Assembly: GCA_964549115.1 (NCBI GenBank)
Contig: CAZJTX010000001.1
Coordinates: 69,729-133,728 of the forward strand
DNA: 64,000 bases
Reading direction: 5' to 3'
From: CAKOSP01 sp964549115
GTDB taxonomy: Bacteria > Bacillota_I > Bacilli_A > RF39 > UBA660
The notes under the pieces are model-generated. The model did no database searches, was not told the origin of the DNA, and saw only the letters and a program-made list of their open reading frames with translations. Positions 1-9,211 of this stretch are shown here, in pieces. The position numbers and the translations under genes were made by a program. The first letter of the stretch is position 1. Each line of letters starts with the position of its first letter.

Positions 1-1
1 G

Positions 2-304
2 AATACTGAAACTTTTGCAGAAGAACGTATTTATCCAAAACGTAATTCCGAAAAAAAATATCGTGTGAGTTGTGGTGTTATTGCATTTGTTACTGAGGAT
101 AGAGACTATTATGTATCACCTTTTGCAGATACAGTTAAGTCTTATTTAATAAGAAACAAATATGAACAAGGTAAAATTGACGTTCCATTTATTAATGGTG
201 ATACACCTTCGGATAAACATTCATTAAAAACATGGGCAGATTTATGTGACTTTGCGTTAATACTTTATAGAGAAAAAACTTCAAGCAAAACAAAATCTAG
301 ATAA
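2..304 (+). CDS. C-terminal part of an unknown protein (5' end outside window)
   Basis: The frame is open from base 2 to a TAA at 302-304, so this is the last 100 residues of a gene that begins before the window. A GTG at 65 is in frame but has no ribosome site, so it is probably internal. The fragment is hydrophilic, with no membrane segment or signal peptide. I do not recognise the family. It contains a patch YVSPFADTV and ends in a basic Ser/Lys tail. A good hairpin terminator follows immediately, so it is the last gene of its transcript. Function unknown. Confidence 0.6.
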   Translation, partial: NTETFAEERIYPKRNSEKKYRVSCGVIAFVTEDRDYYVSPFADTVKSYLIRNKYEQGKIDVPFINGDTPSDKHSLKTWADLCDFALILYREKTSSKTKSR

Positions 305-305
305 T

Positions 306-331
306 AAAAATCGGTTATACCGATTTTTTTT
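306..331 (+). terminator. Rho-independent terminator
   Basis: Stem AAAATCGG / CCGATTTT around a TTATA loop, followed by a run of eight T. It directly follows the stop codon of the partial gene. Confidence 0.8.
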
Positions 332-1316
332 AATTAAAGTCTAATTCATAACTATGGGTTTGTACATTATTTCTAGCAATATGTCGTATTATTGTTAAAA
401 ATCGATGTTGTAGATCTTCTGATGAAAGTAAGCATAAGAAATCCCCATAATTATGCAATATATACTCTACATTGTTATTAAATATATAAGCAAGCATTAA
501 TTCTTTTTGTACTTTATCCATTAAATCATGAAATATTTCATAATTACCATAAAATTTTTGTTCAGTGTTAGGTAAACTTATTGGATATGGAACGATATTT
601 TGCATTTCTTTTTCATATCCCGAAGCGGTTGCAGCATCTATTAAGTACAATTTTTCTAAATCATACATTAAATTTTCAAATGTACCTTCCATCTCAGGAA
701 TTGAATCATATATATGTTTAATCTTATCTCTACCACTTTTGCCATAACTAAGAGCTAGCATTTCATAAATAGGTATATTTAAAACCTTCGATAACATCAA
801 CAATATATTACCATTTAAAGAGTAATCATTTAATATACTTACTACTTTGTGGTTATTTAAATAATTTTCATTAGTTTTATAAGTTAATTCTTCTTTTTTA
901 TATACAGCATATAAAATTTCTGCCAAGTATTGAGTTACACCTTCAGTTAAAAACATACCTGTAACGCCATCATAAAAACCACATCGCTCTATACCGTCTT
1001 GATTATAAGATTGAAGCACATGAGTTAATTCATGAAAAAAATGTATTGTATTTTCTTTTTCGTTATTATCTTCAGCTAGCACAATTGTAGTCTCATGCGA
1101 ATAACCATATACATTATCTAAAGGTTCCTCTGAAACCTCTGTTAATACATTAGGAAATGTTTTTATTAATTCAAAGTAATTAACATATAAATTATCTATC
1201 TTAATAATACTACTTATATACTCTTGCATTAAATAAAAATATTTATCACTTATATTGTGATTAGTATTTTTATATTCATTTTTTATATATTTTAATAAAT
1301 CATTATTAATCATCAT
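330..1316 (-). CDS. HExxH zinc metallopeptidase-like protein
   Basis: 328 residues, no signal peptide or membrane segment, so probably cytoplasmic. The motif HELTH (H95, E96, H99) is the classic zinc-binding HExxH. E125 in TEGVTQY lies 26 residues later and suits the third metal ligand of a gluzincin-type peptidase. I do not recognise a named family; the rest is mostly helical. Its start overlaps the stop of the upstream amidotransferase gene by 4 bases, so the two are probably co-translated. A second ATG follows the first directly, so the start could be one codon later. The substrate is unknown. Confidence 0.6.
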   Translation of the reverse strand: MMINNDLLKYIKNEYKNTNHNISDKYFYLMQEYISSIIKIDNLYVNYFELIKTFPNVLTEVSEEPLDNVYGYSHETTIVLAEDNNEKENTIHFFHELTHVLQSYNQDGIERCGFYDGVTGMFLTEGVTQYLAEILYAVYKKEELTYKTNENYLNNHKVVSILNDYSLNGNILLMLSKVLNIPIYEMLALSYGKSGRDKIKHIYDSIPEMEGTFENLMYDLEKLYLIDAATASGYEKEMQNIVPYPISLPNTEQKFYGNYEIFHDLMDKVQKELMLAYIFNNNVEYILHNYGDFLCLLSSEDLQHRFLTIIRHIARNNVQTHSYELDFN

Positions 1317-2014
1317 TTACCCCCACATTTATTTATAAAATTAACAAATATTTTTAAAAAAGTTTTGTTTTTAATCATCTCTTCTGGGTGAAATTGAAAA
1401 GCATATATGTTGTTACCCTCTACTGCTTCAATAATTCCATCTCTAGATGTTGCACTTATAGTCAATCCCTTACCTAATTTATCAATGGCTTGATGATGAA
1501 ATGAATTAACTATTATTTCTTCTTTCTTAAACACATCATATAAAAAGGTGTCTTTCTTTATATTTATCGTGTGATGCCCTTTTTCTAGTGTTGATTTAGA
1601 TACATGGCCTAATGCATCGGATTTAGATATATATATATCTTGAAATAAAGTTCCTTTTAAAAACACATTTATTAACTGCATTCCTCTACATATTCCTAAT
1701 ATTGGAATGTTTTTCTCAGTGGATGCTTTTAATAATAAAAGTTCAGTCTCATCTCTTTTTTGGCATATATCTTCTATCTCTTTAATAGGATTTTCATTGT
1801 ATAAAAGTGGTGAAACATCTCCCCCACCCGTTAATATAAGTCCATCTAAAATATCAATATACATTTTAGTATCTTCTTTATTTAAATCATTTGGAATTAT
1901 TATTGGAATTCCACCGGATTCTTTAATGGCATTAATATAAGTATATTTTAAACTTACATATGAGCCTAGTTCGTTTTTCTTTATTTTGGATGTTACTCCT
2001 ATTATTGGTTTCAT
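1313..2014 (-). CDS. Class I glutamine amidotransferase-like hydrolase (peptidase C26, gamma-glutamyl-GABA hydrolase type)
   Basis: 233 residues, the usual length for the PuuD/peptidase C26 family, which cleaves gamma-glutamyl amides. The nucleophile elbow ILGICRGMQ carries C109. H209 and E211 in FQFHPEE complete the Cys-His-Glu triad. The N-terminus (PIIGVTS, then GGIPIIIP) and the oxyanion loop LTGGGDV are typical. It lacks a synthetase partner such as GuaA or CarB, so a free-standing hydrolase is most likely. It is coupled to the downstream HExxH gene by a 4-base overlap. The substrate cannot be told from sequence. Confidence 0.8.
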   Translation of the reverse strand: MKPIIGVTSKIKKNELGSYVSLKYTYINAIKESGGIPIIIPNDLNKEDTKMYIDILDGLILTGGGDVSPLLYNENPIKEIEDICQKRDETELLLLKASTEKNIPILGICRGMQLINVFLKGTLFQDIYISKSDALGHVSKSTLEKGHHTINIKKDTFLYDVFKKEEIIVNSFHHQAIDKLGKGLTISATSRDGIIEAVEGNNIYAFQFHPEEMIKNKTFLKIFVNFINKCGGK

Positions 2015-2034
2015 ATATTCTCTTTTCTACTTAA

Positions 2035-2493
2035 TTATTCTTCTATTATAGGAAATTCTTCCATGGATATTCTTTCATAAGTTATGGTTTTTTTATGATT
2101 ATCTTGACGATCATCTTTTAAAATTAAAGTATCATCTTTTAAATCAACAATATAACTACTTCCAAAGGGTGATTCTTTTACTTGGTTTTCCCAATTATTA
2201 TCTTCAAATTCTTCATTATCTATATATAACTTATTATTTTTTAATTTGTAAAAATAATGATCAACTGCAAAAGTTCCAGCATCGTCATAGTAAGAATAAA
2301 AACTTATATTATTGTTTGTTATTTCTAAATAACCATTTTTATTATCTCTATAATCTATAATTTGTCCATTATTATTTTCTTCTATTTCAACCCACATGCC
2401 AGTAATATCAAATTCAACACTACTTTCTAAACTGGATTTAGAACACCCTACAATTAAAAATAACATACTAAATATAATTAAAAGTCTTTTCAT
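2035..2493 (-). CDS. Small lipoprotein of unknown function
   Basis: 152 residues when started at the ATG with AGGTGA six bases upstream; a longer in-frame start 33 bases earlier has no ribosome site. The N-terminus has two basic residues, a hydrophobic stretch and a lipobox LIVGC, so the mature protein should be lipid-anchored after LspA cleavage (lspA is at 39494). The mature part contains ITGMWVE and alternating beta-like strands, reminiscent of small lipocalin-like extracellular proteins, but I cannot name a family. It sits upstream of the amidotransferase gene in the same direction. Confidence 0.65.
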   Translation of the reverse strand: MKRLLIIFSMLFLIVGCSKSSLESSVEFDITGMWVEIEENNNGQIIDYRDNKNGYLEITNNNISFYSYYDDAGTFAVDHYFYKLKNNKLYIDNEEFEDNNWENQVKESPFGSSYIVDLKDDTLILKDDRQDNHKKTITYERISMEEFPIIEE

Positions 2494-2572
2494 TTCATCA
2501 CCTGTTTTACTACATTTATTATACACTATTTATTCCAAACAAAAAACTCTCATATTGAGAGTTAATTAACAA

Positions 2573-2649
2573 TGGTCGAGAAGACAGGATTTGAACCTGC
2601 AACCCCTTGGTCCCAAACCAAGTGCACTACCAAGTTGTGCTACTTCTCG
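2573..2649 (-). tRNA. tRNA-Pro (UGG)
   Basis: Read on the minus strand: acceptor stem CGAGAAG / CTTCTCG, encoded CCA end, T-arm GGTTCAAATCC and an anticodon loop with TGG. 77 bases. Confidence 0.93.
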
Positions 2650-2654
2650 TTTTA

Positions 2655-2731
2655 TGGTGCACCCAAAGGGAGTCGAACCCCTAGCCTTTAGATCCGTAGT
2701 CTAACGCTCTATCCAATTGAGCTATGGGTGC
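2655..2731 (-). tRNA. tRNA-Arg (ACG)
   Basis: Read on the minus strand: acceptor stem GCACCCA / TGGGTGC, encoded CCA, anticodon stem TTAGA / TCTAA around a loop with ACG, T-arm GGTTCGACTCC. It lies 5 bases upstream of tRNA-Pro and is probably transcribed with it. Confidence 0.93.
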
Positions 2732-2778
2732 ATCCCATGCACATACTAATTATAGTATAACCACTGTTAAATTGCAAT

Positions 2779-2802
2779 AAAAAAAGCACTATGTGCTTTT
2801 TT
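2779..2802 (-). terminator. Rho-independent terminator of the transporter gene
   Basis: Stem AAAAGCAC / GTGCTTTT with loop TAT; on the minus strand it is followed by a T run. It abuts the stop codon at 2801. Confidence 0.75.
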
Positions 2803-4396
2803 AAACTAAATATGTAATTAATACTAAGAAAGCTTGTAAAACTACAAATAAAGCAATTAAGAATATAAATATATATTTTATCCAATCTTTATATGAAGTT
2901 TCAGTTAATTCTAAACCTAGTATTAACAATGCACTTGTTGGAACAAATATTTGCATAAATCCATATGCTGATATAAATATTGTATGAACAATACCTATGT
3001 TTTCACTAAATGCACTTGTTATATATCCGCCCACTAAGTATCCTGTATAACCTAGATCTGGATGGAATGCAGACGTAATCATCGCTGATAATGATGATAT
3101 AGCTGGATTTAATCCTTCTGTTAAACCATAAGCCCAATCTAAGAATGTATTTAAAAATGGTGTTGAATACAATACTACAAATACAAATGATACCGCAGTA
3201 AAGTATAAAACTGGTTTAATCATTATTTTAAATCCTTCTTCGTAACTTTTCAGCATTTCTTTAATTTTAACTTTGTTAGCCAATGCTACAACGAAACTAA
3301 AGATAAACATTACTACTATTCCTGTTATAATATCCCATGATCCAAATTCAGTGGCAGATGTTCCTAAAATATATGCGAAAATTGGATGTTCAGCAATTGA
3401 TAATTCTGTTAACCATGTATGGAAATCTTTAAATACAGTTATGTTAAAGTTACTATACCAATCAATATAACCAAGTAATATTAATACAGCGAATAATGAA
3501 AAGATTACGATTAAAGGAACTGTACTAACTTTTGCTCTATTATCTTTTACTTCATAAGGATCAACCATTGCAACTGCTTTAATTTTCTTTTTAGTTGCTA
3601 AGTGTTGTCTTACGAATAAGAATACTAAGTATCCAACTAATACAATTGCTTGTAAAATTAATCTATACTTTAGACCTTCTGCTCCATCAATTGATGAATA
3701 ATAACCAAACCAACGCAGTCCTTCCGAACCAAATGGTACACCAACTAATCCAACTAAAATAGCTCCAAACGTTACAGCAAATGTTGTTAATTTATCTATT
3801 TTTAGTTTAGATAAAATTGATAATGCAAATGGTACGAATAAAAACACTATTAGTGTATGTGATACAAAAGATGTTAACAATATAAATAATGTAGCAAATA
3901 AAATAGTAATATATGTTTCAATACCTTTTAATCCTTTAGCAATATTAGCAATTAATTTTTGATATGCCTTTGTTTGTGACAACATATAATATAATGCTGA
4001 CACTTGTAATAAAAATATAATTTTATCTAAATTAAAATATAAAGCATAATACAATACAATTGCAACATCACTCAAACCAAATCTTTGATAAGACTGATCC
4101 ATAAATTGTTGTTGAGCAAATTGACCATGTGGTATTAACCAAGTTAATACAATAGCTGTTAAAGTCAAAATACCAATACTTTTTAAAGCTGGTTTTTCAT
4201 CTGATTTAATAGCTGAGACTAACCAAGTTACAGACATAATCAAAACACCAAACAATTTAAATGGAATTGCTAATGGTTCTAATACATCAAATAATTCCTT
4301 TCCAAAAATACCAACTAATGTTAAAACAAATCCTATTATTACAGGAATTAAATAAGCTATGTTTAAATTTAGTTTGCAAGTTTTTTTGTTCTTCAT
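2801..4396 (-). CDS. Multi-spanning membrane transporter, YfcC/DcuC (ion transporter superfamily)-like
   Basis: 531 residues with about a dozen hydrophobic segments. I chose the ATG of MKNKK because GGGAGG lies a few bases upstream; the upstream TTG overlaps that site. The repeated architecture of long helices broken by small polar loops (FVSHTLIVFLFVPFALS, then FHPDLGYTGYLVGGY in the second half) is like the YfcC/C4-dicarboxylate carriers of the ion transporter superfamily. These proteins usually move carboxylates or basic amino acids with ions. No substrate can be assigned. It is a single gene between tRNAs and lysS, with its own terminator. Confidence 0.55.
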   Translation of the reverse strand: MKNKKTCKLNLNIAYLIPVIIGFVLTLVGIFGKELFDVLEPLAIPFKLFGVLIMSVTWLVSAIKSDEKPALKSIGILTLTAIVLTWLIPHGQFAQQQFMDQSYQRFGLSDVAIVLYYALYFNLDKIIFLLQVSALYYMLSQTKAYQKLIANIAKGLKGIETYITILFATLFILLTSFVSHTLIVFLFVPFALSILSKLKIDKLTTFAVTFGAILVGLVGVPFGSEGLRWFGYYSSIDGAEGLKYRLILQAIVLVGYLVFLFVRQHLATKKKIKAVAMVDPYEVKDNRAKVSTVPLIVIFSLFAVLILLGYIDWYSNFNITVFKDFHTWLTELSIAEHPIFAYILGTSATEFGSWDIITGIVVMFIFSFVVALANKVKIKEMLKSYEEGFKIMIKPVLYFTAVSFVFVVLYSTPFLNTFLDWAYGLTEGLNPAISSLSAMITSAFHPDLGYTGYLVGGYITSAFSENIGIVHTIFISAYGFMQIFVPTSALLILGLELTETSYKDWIKYIFIFLIALFVVLQAFLVLITYLV

Positions 4397-4436
4397 TTTA
4401 TTACCTCCCAAACAAATTATAACATTTATTAGACAT

Positions 4437-4462
4437 AAAAAAAAGACTCTTTGATGAGTCTA
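4437..4462 (-). terminator. Rho-independent terminator of lysS
   Basis: Stem AGACTC / GAGTCT around a six-base loop, followed on the minus strand by eight T. It directly follows the lysS stop. Confidence 0.8.
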
Positions 4463-5935
4463 TTATTCTTTTGGTTTCATTAAAGGAAAGATTACACATT
4501 CTCTTACGGGTCTGTCTACCAAGAATGAAAAAAACCTTTCTGATACCCCAAATCCAAATGCTGGGGGCATACCATATTCTAAAGCTTCGGTAAATTCTTT
4601 ATCGTGTTCATGAGCTTCCAAATCTCCCGCCTCAGCCATTTCTCGTTGTTCTTTAAACCTTTTATCTAAATCAATTGGATCGTTTAATTCAGTGTATCCA
4701 TTTCCCATTTCTGAACCCGCTAATATAATTTGAAATTGAGCTACTTTTCTTGGGTCTTCTTTTAATCTTTTTGGTAATGGATTTAACTCAACAGGTTGTC
4801 CTACTAAAAATCCAGGGCCTGCTAAATTTTTCCTTACTGTTTTCCAAAGTAAATCTACTAATCTCCAATAAGGAACATTTGGATCAAATTCAACATTCGA
4901 TTCATTCAATTTTTTGATAATTTCTTCTTCACTTGAATTATATATTTCTATTCCTGTATTTTCTTTTATAATTGTTTCAAAATCATATATAGCCCACTCA
5001 CTATTCATGTCTATATCAAATTCTTTAATTTTAATTTTTGAAGTACCCATTACTTTTTCAGTTACTAACTGATACATTTTTTTCACAAAATCCATACCCA
5101 TTTTATAATCCGCATAAGCCCAATAAAATTCCATTTGAGTATAATCTTGTAAATGTTCAGGACTCATTCCTTCATTTCTAAATTGTCTACCTATTTCAAA
5201 AGTTTTATCATAACCTGCAACTAACAATTTCTTTTGCCACAATTCACCCATAGATATTCTTAGAAACACATCTATATCTAGTGCATTATGATGAGTTTTA
5301 AAAGGTTCTGCAGCAGCTCCTCCTGTTGTATTTTCTAATACTGGGGTTTCCACTTCTAAAAAATCGTTCTCTAATAAATAATTTCTAATAGTTGCCCAAA
5401 ATATTTGTTTTTTTCTAAATAAATCTTTAATCTCGGGATCAGTTATAATATCTAAATATCTTTTTCTTAATTTTATTTCCGAATCTGCTAATCCATGATA
5501 TTTCTCTGGTAATGGCCTTAATGCTTTTGTTAAATGAATATACTTAGTAGCTTTAATAGATAGCTCACCAGTATTGGTTTTCATTAATATTCCTTCAATA
5601 CCTACAATGTCACCTAAATCTGCTATATCAAATAAATAATAATTATCTTCACCTAACATATCTTCTCTAATGTATATTTGAATTTGCCCAACATTATCTT
5701 GAATATGCATAAAACCGGCTTTTCCTTTACCACGTTTAGTCATGATCCTTCCAGCTACTTTTACACTTAAATTTAAGTCAACCAATTCTTCCTTGGTTAA
5801 CTCACCATATTCTTTTAATAAATCTTTACTATAATGTGTTAAATCAAAACTATGACCAAAGGGATCAATTTGTTTTTCTTCTAATTTAACTAATTTATCT
5901 CTTCTAACTTGTTCTTGTTCTGTTAACTCTTTCAC
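4463..5935 (-). CDS. lysS: Lysyl-tRNA synthetase, class II
   Basis: 490 residues, normal for bacterial LysS, which charges tRNA-Lys with lysine in the cytoplasm. There is an N-terminal OB-fold anticodon-binding domain (about 55-150, with KRGKGKAGFMHIQD). The class II core has motif 2 FRNEGMSPEHLQDYTQMEF and a C-terminal motif 3 region, FGFGVSERFFSFLVDRPVRE, then VIFPLM. The motif 3 wording differs from the common GIGIDRLVM form but keeps the Gly pattern and the Arg. The start is GTG at 5935 with AGGTGA four bases upstream. No T-box leader is visible in the short upstream gap. Confidence 0.93.
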   Translation of the reverse strand: MKELTEQEQVRRDKLVKLEEKQIDPFGHSFDLTHYSKDLLKEYGELTKEELVDLNLSVKVAGRIMTKRGKGKAGFMHIQDNVGQIQIYIREDMLGEDNYYLFDIADLGDIVGIEGILMKTNTGELSIKATKYIHLTKALRPLPEKYHGLADSEIKLRKRYLDIITDPEIKDLFRKKQIFWATIRNYLLENDFLEVETPVLENTTGGAAAEPFKTHHNALDIDVFLRISMGELWQKKLLVAGYDKTFEIGRQFRNEGMSPEHLQDYTQMEFYWAYADYKMGMDFVKKMYQLVTEKVMGTSKIKIKEFDIDMNSEWAIYDFETIIKENTGIEIYNSSEEEIIKKLNESNVEFDPNVPYWRLVDLLWKTVRKNLAGPGFLVGQPVELNPLPKRLKEDPRKVAQFQIILAGSEMGNGYTELNDPIDLDKRFKEQREMAEAGDLEAHEHDKEFTEALEYGMPPAFGFGVSERFFSFLVDRPVRECVIFPLMKPKE

Positions 5936-5967
5936 ACAATCACCTAGTAATATACTAACATTTAATC

Positions 5968-5997
5968 AAAAAAAAAACTAGTAGACTAGTTTTTTTA
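5968..5997 (-). terminator. Rho-independent terminator of the wall-sorted protein gene
   Basis: Stem AAAACTAG / CTAGTTTT around TAGA with long A and T runs on each side, just after the stop codon of the gene at 5999. Confidence 0.75.
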
Positions 5998-5998
5998 T

Positions 5999-6529
5999 TT
6001 ATACTTTATAAAATTTAGTGTTTCGTTTAGATACTAAGTACGCTCCAATACCTAAAACTGAGATGACGCTAATAATTGCCAATGGCATCGATACACCAGT
6101 TTGTGTTGGTTTACCAGTACTAATTGTTACTTCTGGATTTTGAGCATATGCTTTAAATGAAAACTTAACACTACAGTCTTCGATATTACTTGCGTATGAA
6201 AACACAACTTTACCTAAAAGAACTTTATCTGTATTTTCAAATAATTCTTTAGGCGTAAATATTATTTTGTCACCATCATGTTCTACAGTAAAGAATTCAC
6301 TGTTTTCCGTTCTAGCAACACTTACTCCTTCGGCCATCTCCAATGTAGCTACAATATCAGAATCCGCAGGTATCAATTGATCTGTTTCAATCCATATACT
6401 TACTTCTGTTTCACAAATATCTTCTCCTGCTAAACAAGAGTCTTTTGGAGTAACAGTAATCGATGTAGCAGCAAATACTGCAGGAACAAACATGACCATT
6501 AAAAGTAATCCTAATAAATATTTCTTCAT
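5999..6529 (-). CDS. Secreted, membrane/wall-anchored protein with cohesin-like body and sorting-type tail
   Basis: 176 residues. A signal peptide (about 1-20, ending VFA) is followed by an all-beta body of about 115 residues with two Cys near its start (SCLAGEDIC). Near the end, PTQTG is followed by a hydrophobic helix (about 149-166) and a basic tail (SKRNTKF), the layout of sortase substrates. The body, with GKVVFSYAS late in the domain, looks like a cohesin-type beta sandwich; that is only an impression. The divergent neighbour 140 bases away is a class B sortase, which fits an enzyme-substrate pair. Confidence 0.6.
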   Translation of the reverse strand: MKKYLLGLLLMVMFVPAVFAATSITVTPKDSCLAGEDICETEVSIWIETDQLIPADSDIVATLEMAEGVSVARTENSEFFTVEHDGDKIIFTPKELFENTDKVLLGKVVFSYASNIEDCSVKFSFKAYAQNPEVTISTGKPTQTGVSMPLAIISVISVLGIGAYLVSKRNTKFYKV

Positions 6530-6668
6530 AACACTCTCCTATCTTTATAATCCAATTATATCACATCTTAATTAAAATCAACATAAAAATGCATTTTTTG
6601 AAATTATATACACCCTTTTTACATTTTAAATAATATAGTTTTATGTTATTATTATTCTAGGAGATAGA

Positions 6669-8225
6669 ATGAAAAGGATTTTAATTCAAATTGAAAACAA
6701 TAATATATATTTTAGATCCAAAAGAAAATTAACTAAAAATCAAGAAAATATAATGAATACTAACATTATTTCTGGTAATGAGTTAACTTTTTCTGATGAG
6801 TATATTATCGAAAACAAAAAAATAGTTATTACCTTTATAAAAGAATTAGTTAAGGACAATAATATAGATACCGCGATTATTTATAACAACTCTTTAGAAA
6901 GAGACTTAATAACTATTTTAAAACATATCCCTAACATTAAAAACTTAATATTAAAAGATAATGTTCCTCTTTCATTTAATATGTGTTCTGAAATTATAAA
7001 ATCAAACATTAAAATGGTTAGTTGTTTTACTCTTCAAGATTTTTTGCTTGAATATTTGGATAGAAATAACATAATAGTAGAAATCAGATGTGAACATCTT
7101 TTTGTAAGTGAATTCATGGAATTAAATATGTTAAATAAATACTCAAGTATTTATTATAAGAAAATTCTTAATTTTAACTTTCCCCTAACTAAATCTGATA
7201 TAGAAGACTTTGGGGCTTTCTTACACATTAATAAGTATCTTAAAGTTATTCACATCAACAACCCCACTAAAGACGATTTGATTGTTTTATTAGATATTAT
7301 TTTAAAACACAAAAAAACAAGTATAAAAATAGTTTTACATGATAATGTAACAGACATAGAATTATTAGAACTTATTAAAAAACAAAATAATTTATTAAAA
7401 AAGAAAAGGATTAAAATAACAGTATCTTATAGTGACAACTATATAAAAAAGAACTTATTAAAACAAACTAATGTAACGATATTAAATATAAGTATATTGT
7501 TAATCATTACTTTAATATCTGTGAGTTTTATATATATATTTACAGATAATTATTTATCACATAAAAAAGTCGAAGGAATACAAGAAGATATTAAAGAAGT
7601 TATTAAAACAGTAGATGCAGAAACAATAATTCAAGAAATTGAAGAAAAAGAAAATTCTGTTGTAATTAATGATTATATAGCTAGTTTAATAACTATAAAT
7701 AGCGATACCGTTGGTTGGTTAAAAGTTCCTAATACAAGAATAGATTATTCGGTTGTTAAAGCTAAAAATAATGAGTTTTATCTAAGAAGAGATTTTAAAA
7801 AGAAAAAAGGAAGCATCGGATGGATCTTTATGGACGCTAGAAACAAAAGAGATATGAGTGATGATAATACAATTATATACGGGCATAATTATTATGAAAG
7901 CACAATTATGTTTGGAACTTTAAAATATGCTTTAAATGAAAAATGGATATCAAACAAAAAGAATCTTATTATTTCATTTGATTCTTTATACGGTAATCTA
8001 CAATATGAAATATTTTCAGTTTATATTGTTCCACCTGTTAACGATTATTTAAGAATTAATTATGACAATATTTTAGATAGATTAGAATTTTTCAATATGT
8101 TAAAAGATAGAAGTATTCATAAATTTGATACAACTATAACTGGGGAAGATAAGATATTAACCTTATCTACTTGTGAAGAAAAAGGAACTAAGAGACTTGT
8201 TGTTCATGCCAAATTAATAAAATAG
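6669..8225 (+). CDS. Class B sortase with a large extra N-terminal domain
   Basis: 518 residues. Residues 1-265 form a soluble domain of unknown type with repeating strand-helix pattern. A single membrane helix follows (about 268-290), then a class B sortase domain (about 340-518). Catalytic residues are visible: H406 in YGHN, C502 in LSTC and R509 in KRLVVHAK. Sortases cut a sorting motif and join the protein to the cell wall. Typical SrtB proteins are about 220-260 residues with only a short N-terminal tail, so the extra 265 residues, predicted to lie in the cytoplasm, are unusual. The start ATG has GGAGATAG just upstream. Confidence 0.85.
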   Translation: MKRILIQIENNNIYFRSKRKLTKNQENIMNTNIISGNELTFSDEYIIENKKIVITFIKELVKDNNIDTAIIYNNSLERDLITILKHIPNIKNLILKDNVPLSFNMCSEIIKSNIKMVSCFTLQDFLLEYLDRNNIIVEIRCEHLFVSEFMELNMLNKYSSIYYKKILNFNFPLTKSDIEDFGAFLHINKYLKVIHINNPTKDDLIVLLDIILKHKKTSIKIVLHDNVTDIELLELIKKQNNLLKKKRIKITVSYSDNYIKKNLLKQTNVTILNISILLIITLISVSFIYIFTDNYLSHKKVEGIQEDIKEVIKTVDAETIIQEIEEKENSVVINDYIASLITINSDTVGWLKVPNTRIDYSVVKAKNNEFYLRRDFKKKKGSIGWIFMDARNKRDMSDDNTIIYGHNYYESTIMFGTLKYALNEKWISNKKNLIISFDSLYGNLQYEIFSVYIVPPVNDYLRINYDNILDRLEFFNMLKDRSIHKFDTTITGEDKILTLSTCEEKGTKRLVVHAKLIK

Positions 8226-8249
8226 TTTGAATTATTCATTCAAACTATT
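8221..8249. terminator. Convergent terminator hairpin
   Basis: A 12-base perfect inverted repeat (AATAGTTTGAAT / ATTCAAACTATT) with a 5-base loop spans the sortase stop codon and the stop of the minus-strand gene. It could end both transcripts, although the T runs are short. Confidence 0.55.
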
Positions 8250-9065
8250 TACTATTTTTGTACCAGCCCACTCTAATTCGTTAGAGTTTTTTCTTTTAAA
8301 AGTATGTTTATATAAATATAATTTATCTTTAAATTTATTTATTACTATGTTTTTATAATCTTCATCTAATGAAGATGTTTCAGTGTTTTCAACTATTACA
8401 TTTTCATCGGTATTAAAAATAGAAGTTTTTCTTATTTGTTTTATTTTTTGAATATACATGTCATTTTCTTTTGTAATTTCTAATCCCGATAAGAATGCGG
8501 GTCTTTCATAAATATATAAACTATCCTCAGCTTCTTTATATCCTTCTATTAAACTTATCTTAGTAACGTCTGATTCCTTTAAAAAGGCACAATATACATC
8601 GCTCTCAGTATATATACAATTACTACCTTCTTCTTGAATGTATTCAAGTTCGCTGATACCAAATGTGATATTAGAATTATAATTTACATATTCTTTAGAT
8701 ATAAAAACGCATTCTTTAGATTCAGTACAATGTTCTTCTTTAAATAAAAGAAATCCTTCCGGTGGAGTATCTTGGTTAACACTGTCTTTAAATATATACA
8801 TTAGGTACTTGATTAAAATATTATGATTTATATTTTCTAAATTTAATTCCTCTTCTTTATATACTCCATCATCACCAGGAATATAAACTATATTTTTTAT
8901 TATTTCTCGCGCCACATCAAATTCATTTGCTACGTCTACTTGCTCTGTTTTTTCTGGCACATTACTTTCAACTAGAAATATTAAGTAAAATGTTTTAACG
9001 CCAAAAAAAGTTATAATAACTCCAAGTATTAATGTAATTATTTTTTTATGAGTTTCTTTTATCAC
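8232..9065 (-). CDS. Single-pass membrane protein of unknown function
   Basis: 277 residues with one N-terminal membrane helix (about 9-31) after a basic start. The remainder is acidic and presumably outside the cell. It has four Cys (HCTESKEC, NCIY, VYCAF) that could form disulfides. I do not recognise the family. The start is GTG at 9065, with AGGAG about 10 bases upstream. It is convergent with the sortase gene and divergent from the SDR gene, so it seems to be transcribed alone. Confidence 0.5.
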   Translation of the reverse strand: MIKETHKKIITLILGVIITFFGVKTFYLIFLVESNVPEKTEQVDVANEFDVAREIIKNIVYIPGDDGVYKEEELNLENINHNILIKYLMYIFKDSVNQDTPPEGFLLFKEEHCTESKECVFISKEYVNYNSNITFGISELEYIQEEGSNCIYTESDVYCAFLKESDVTKISLIEGYKEAEDSLYIYERPAFLSGLEITKENDMYIQKIKQIRKTSIFNTDENVIVENTETSSLDEDYKNIVINKFKDKLYLYKHTFKRKNSNELEWAGTKIVNSLNE

Positions 9066-9211
9066 ACTACCACAACTCCTACTATAATAATTTTAACACA
9101 AAACTAATTTATTTTCTTTAAAATTACATCTTTACTAAATATTTGTAAATCTTAGCAGTAATGATGAATTTTACTTAAATATAATATATAATGATGATAG
9201 GTGATTTTAAG

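Noticed and set aside
1313..2014. Small subunit of carbamoyl-phosphate synthase or GMP synthase amidotransferase
   Set aside because: The length and the PIIGVTS start fit peptidase C26, and no synthetase gene is adjacent.
5936..5998. T-box or lysine riboswitch upstream of lysS
   Set aside because: The gap is too short and holds only the terminator of the neighbouring gene and a plain ribosome site.
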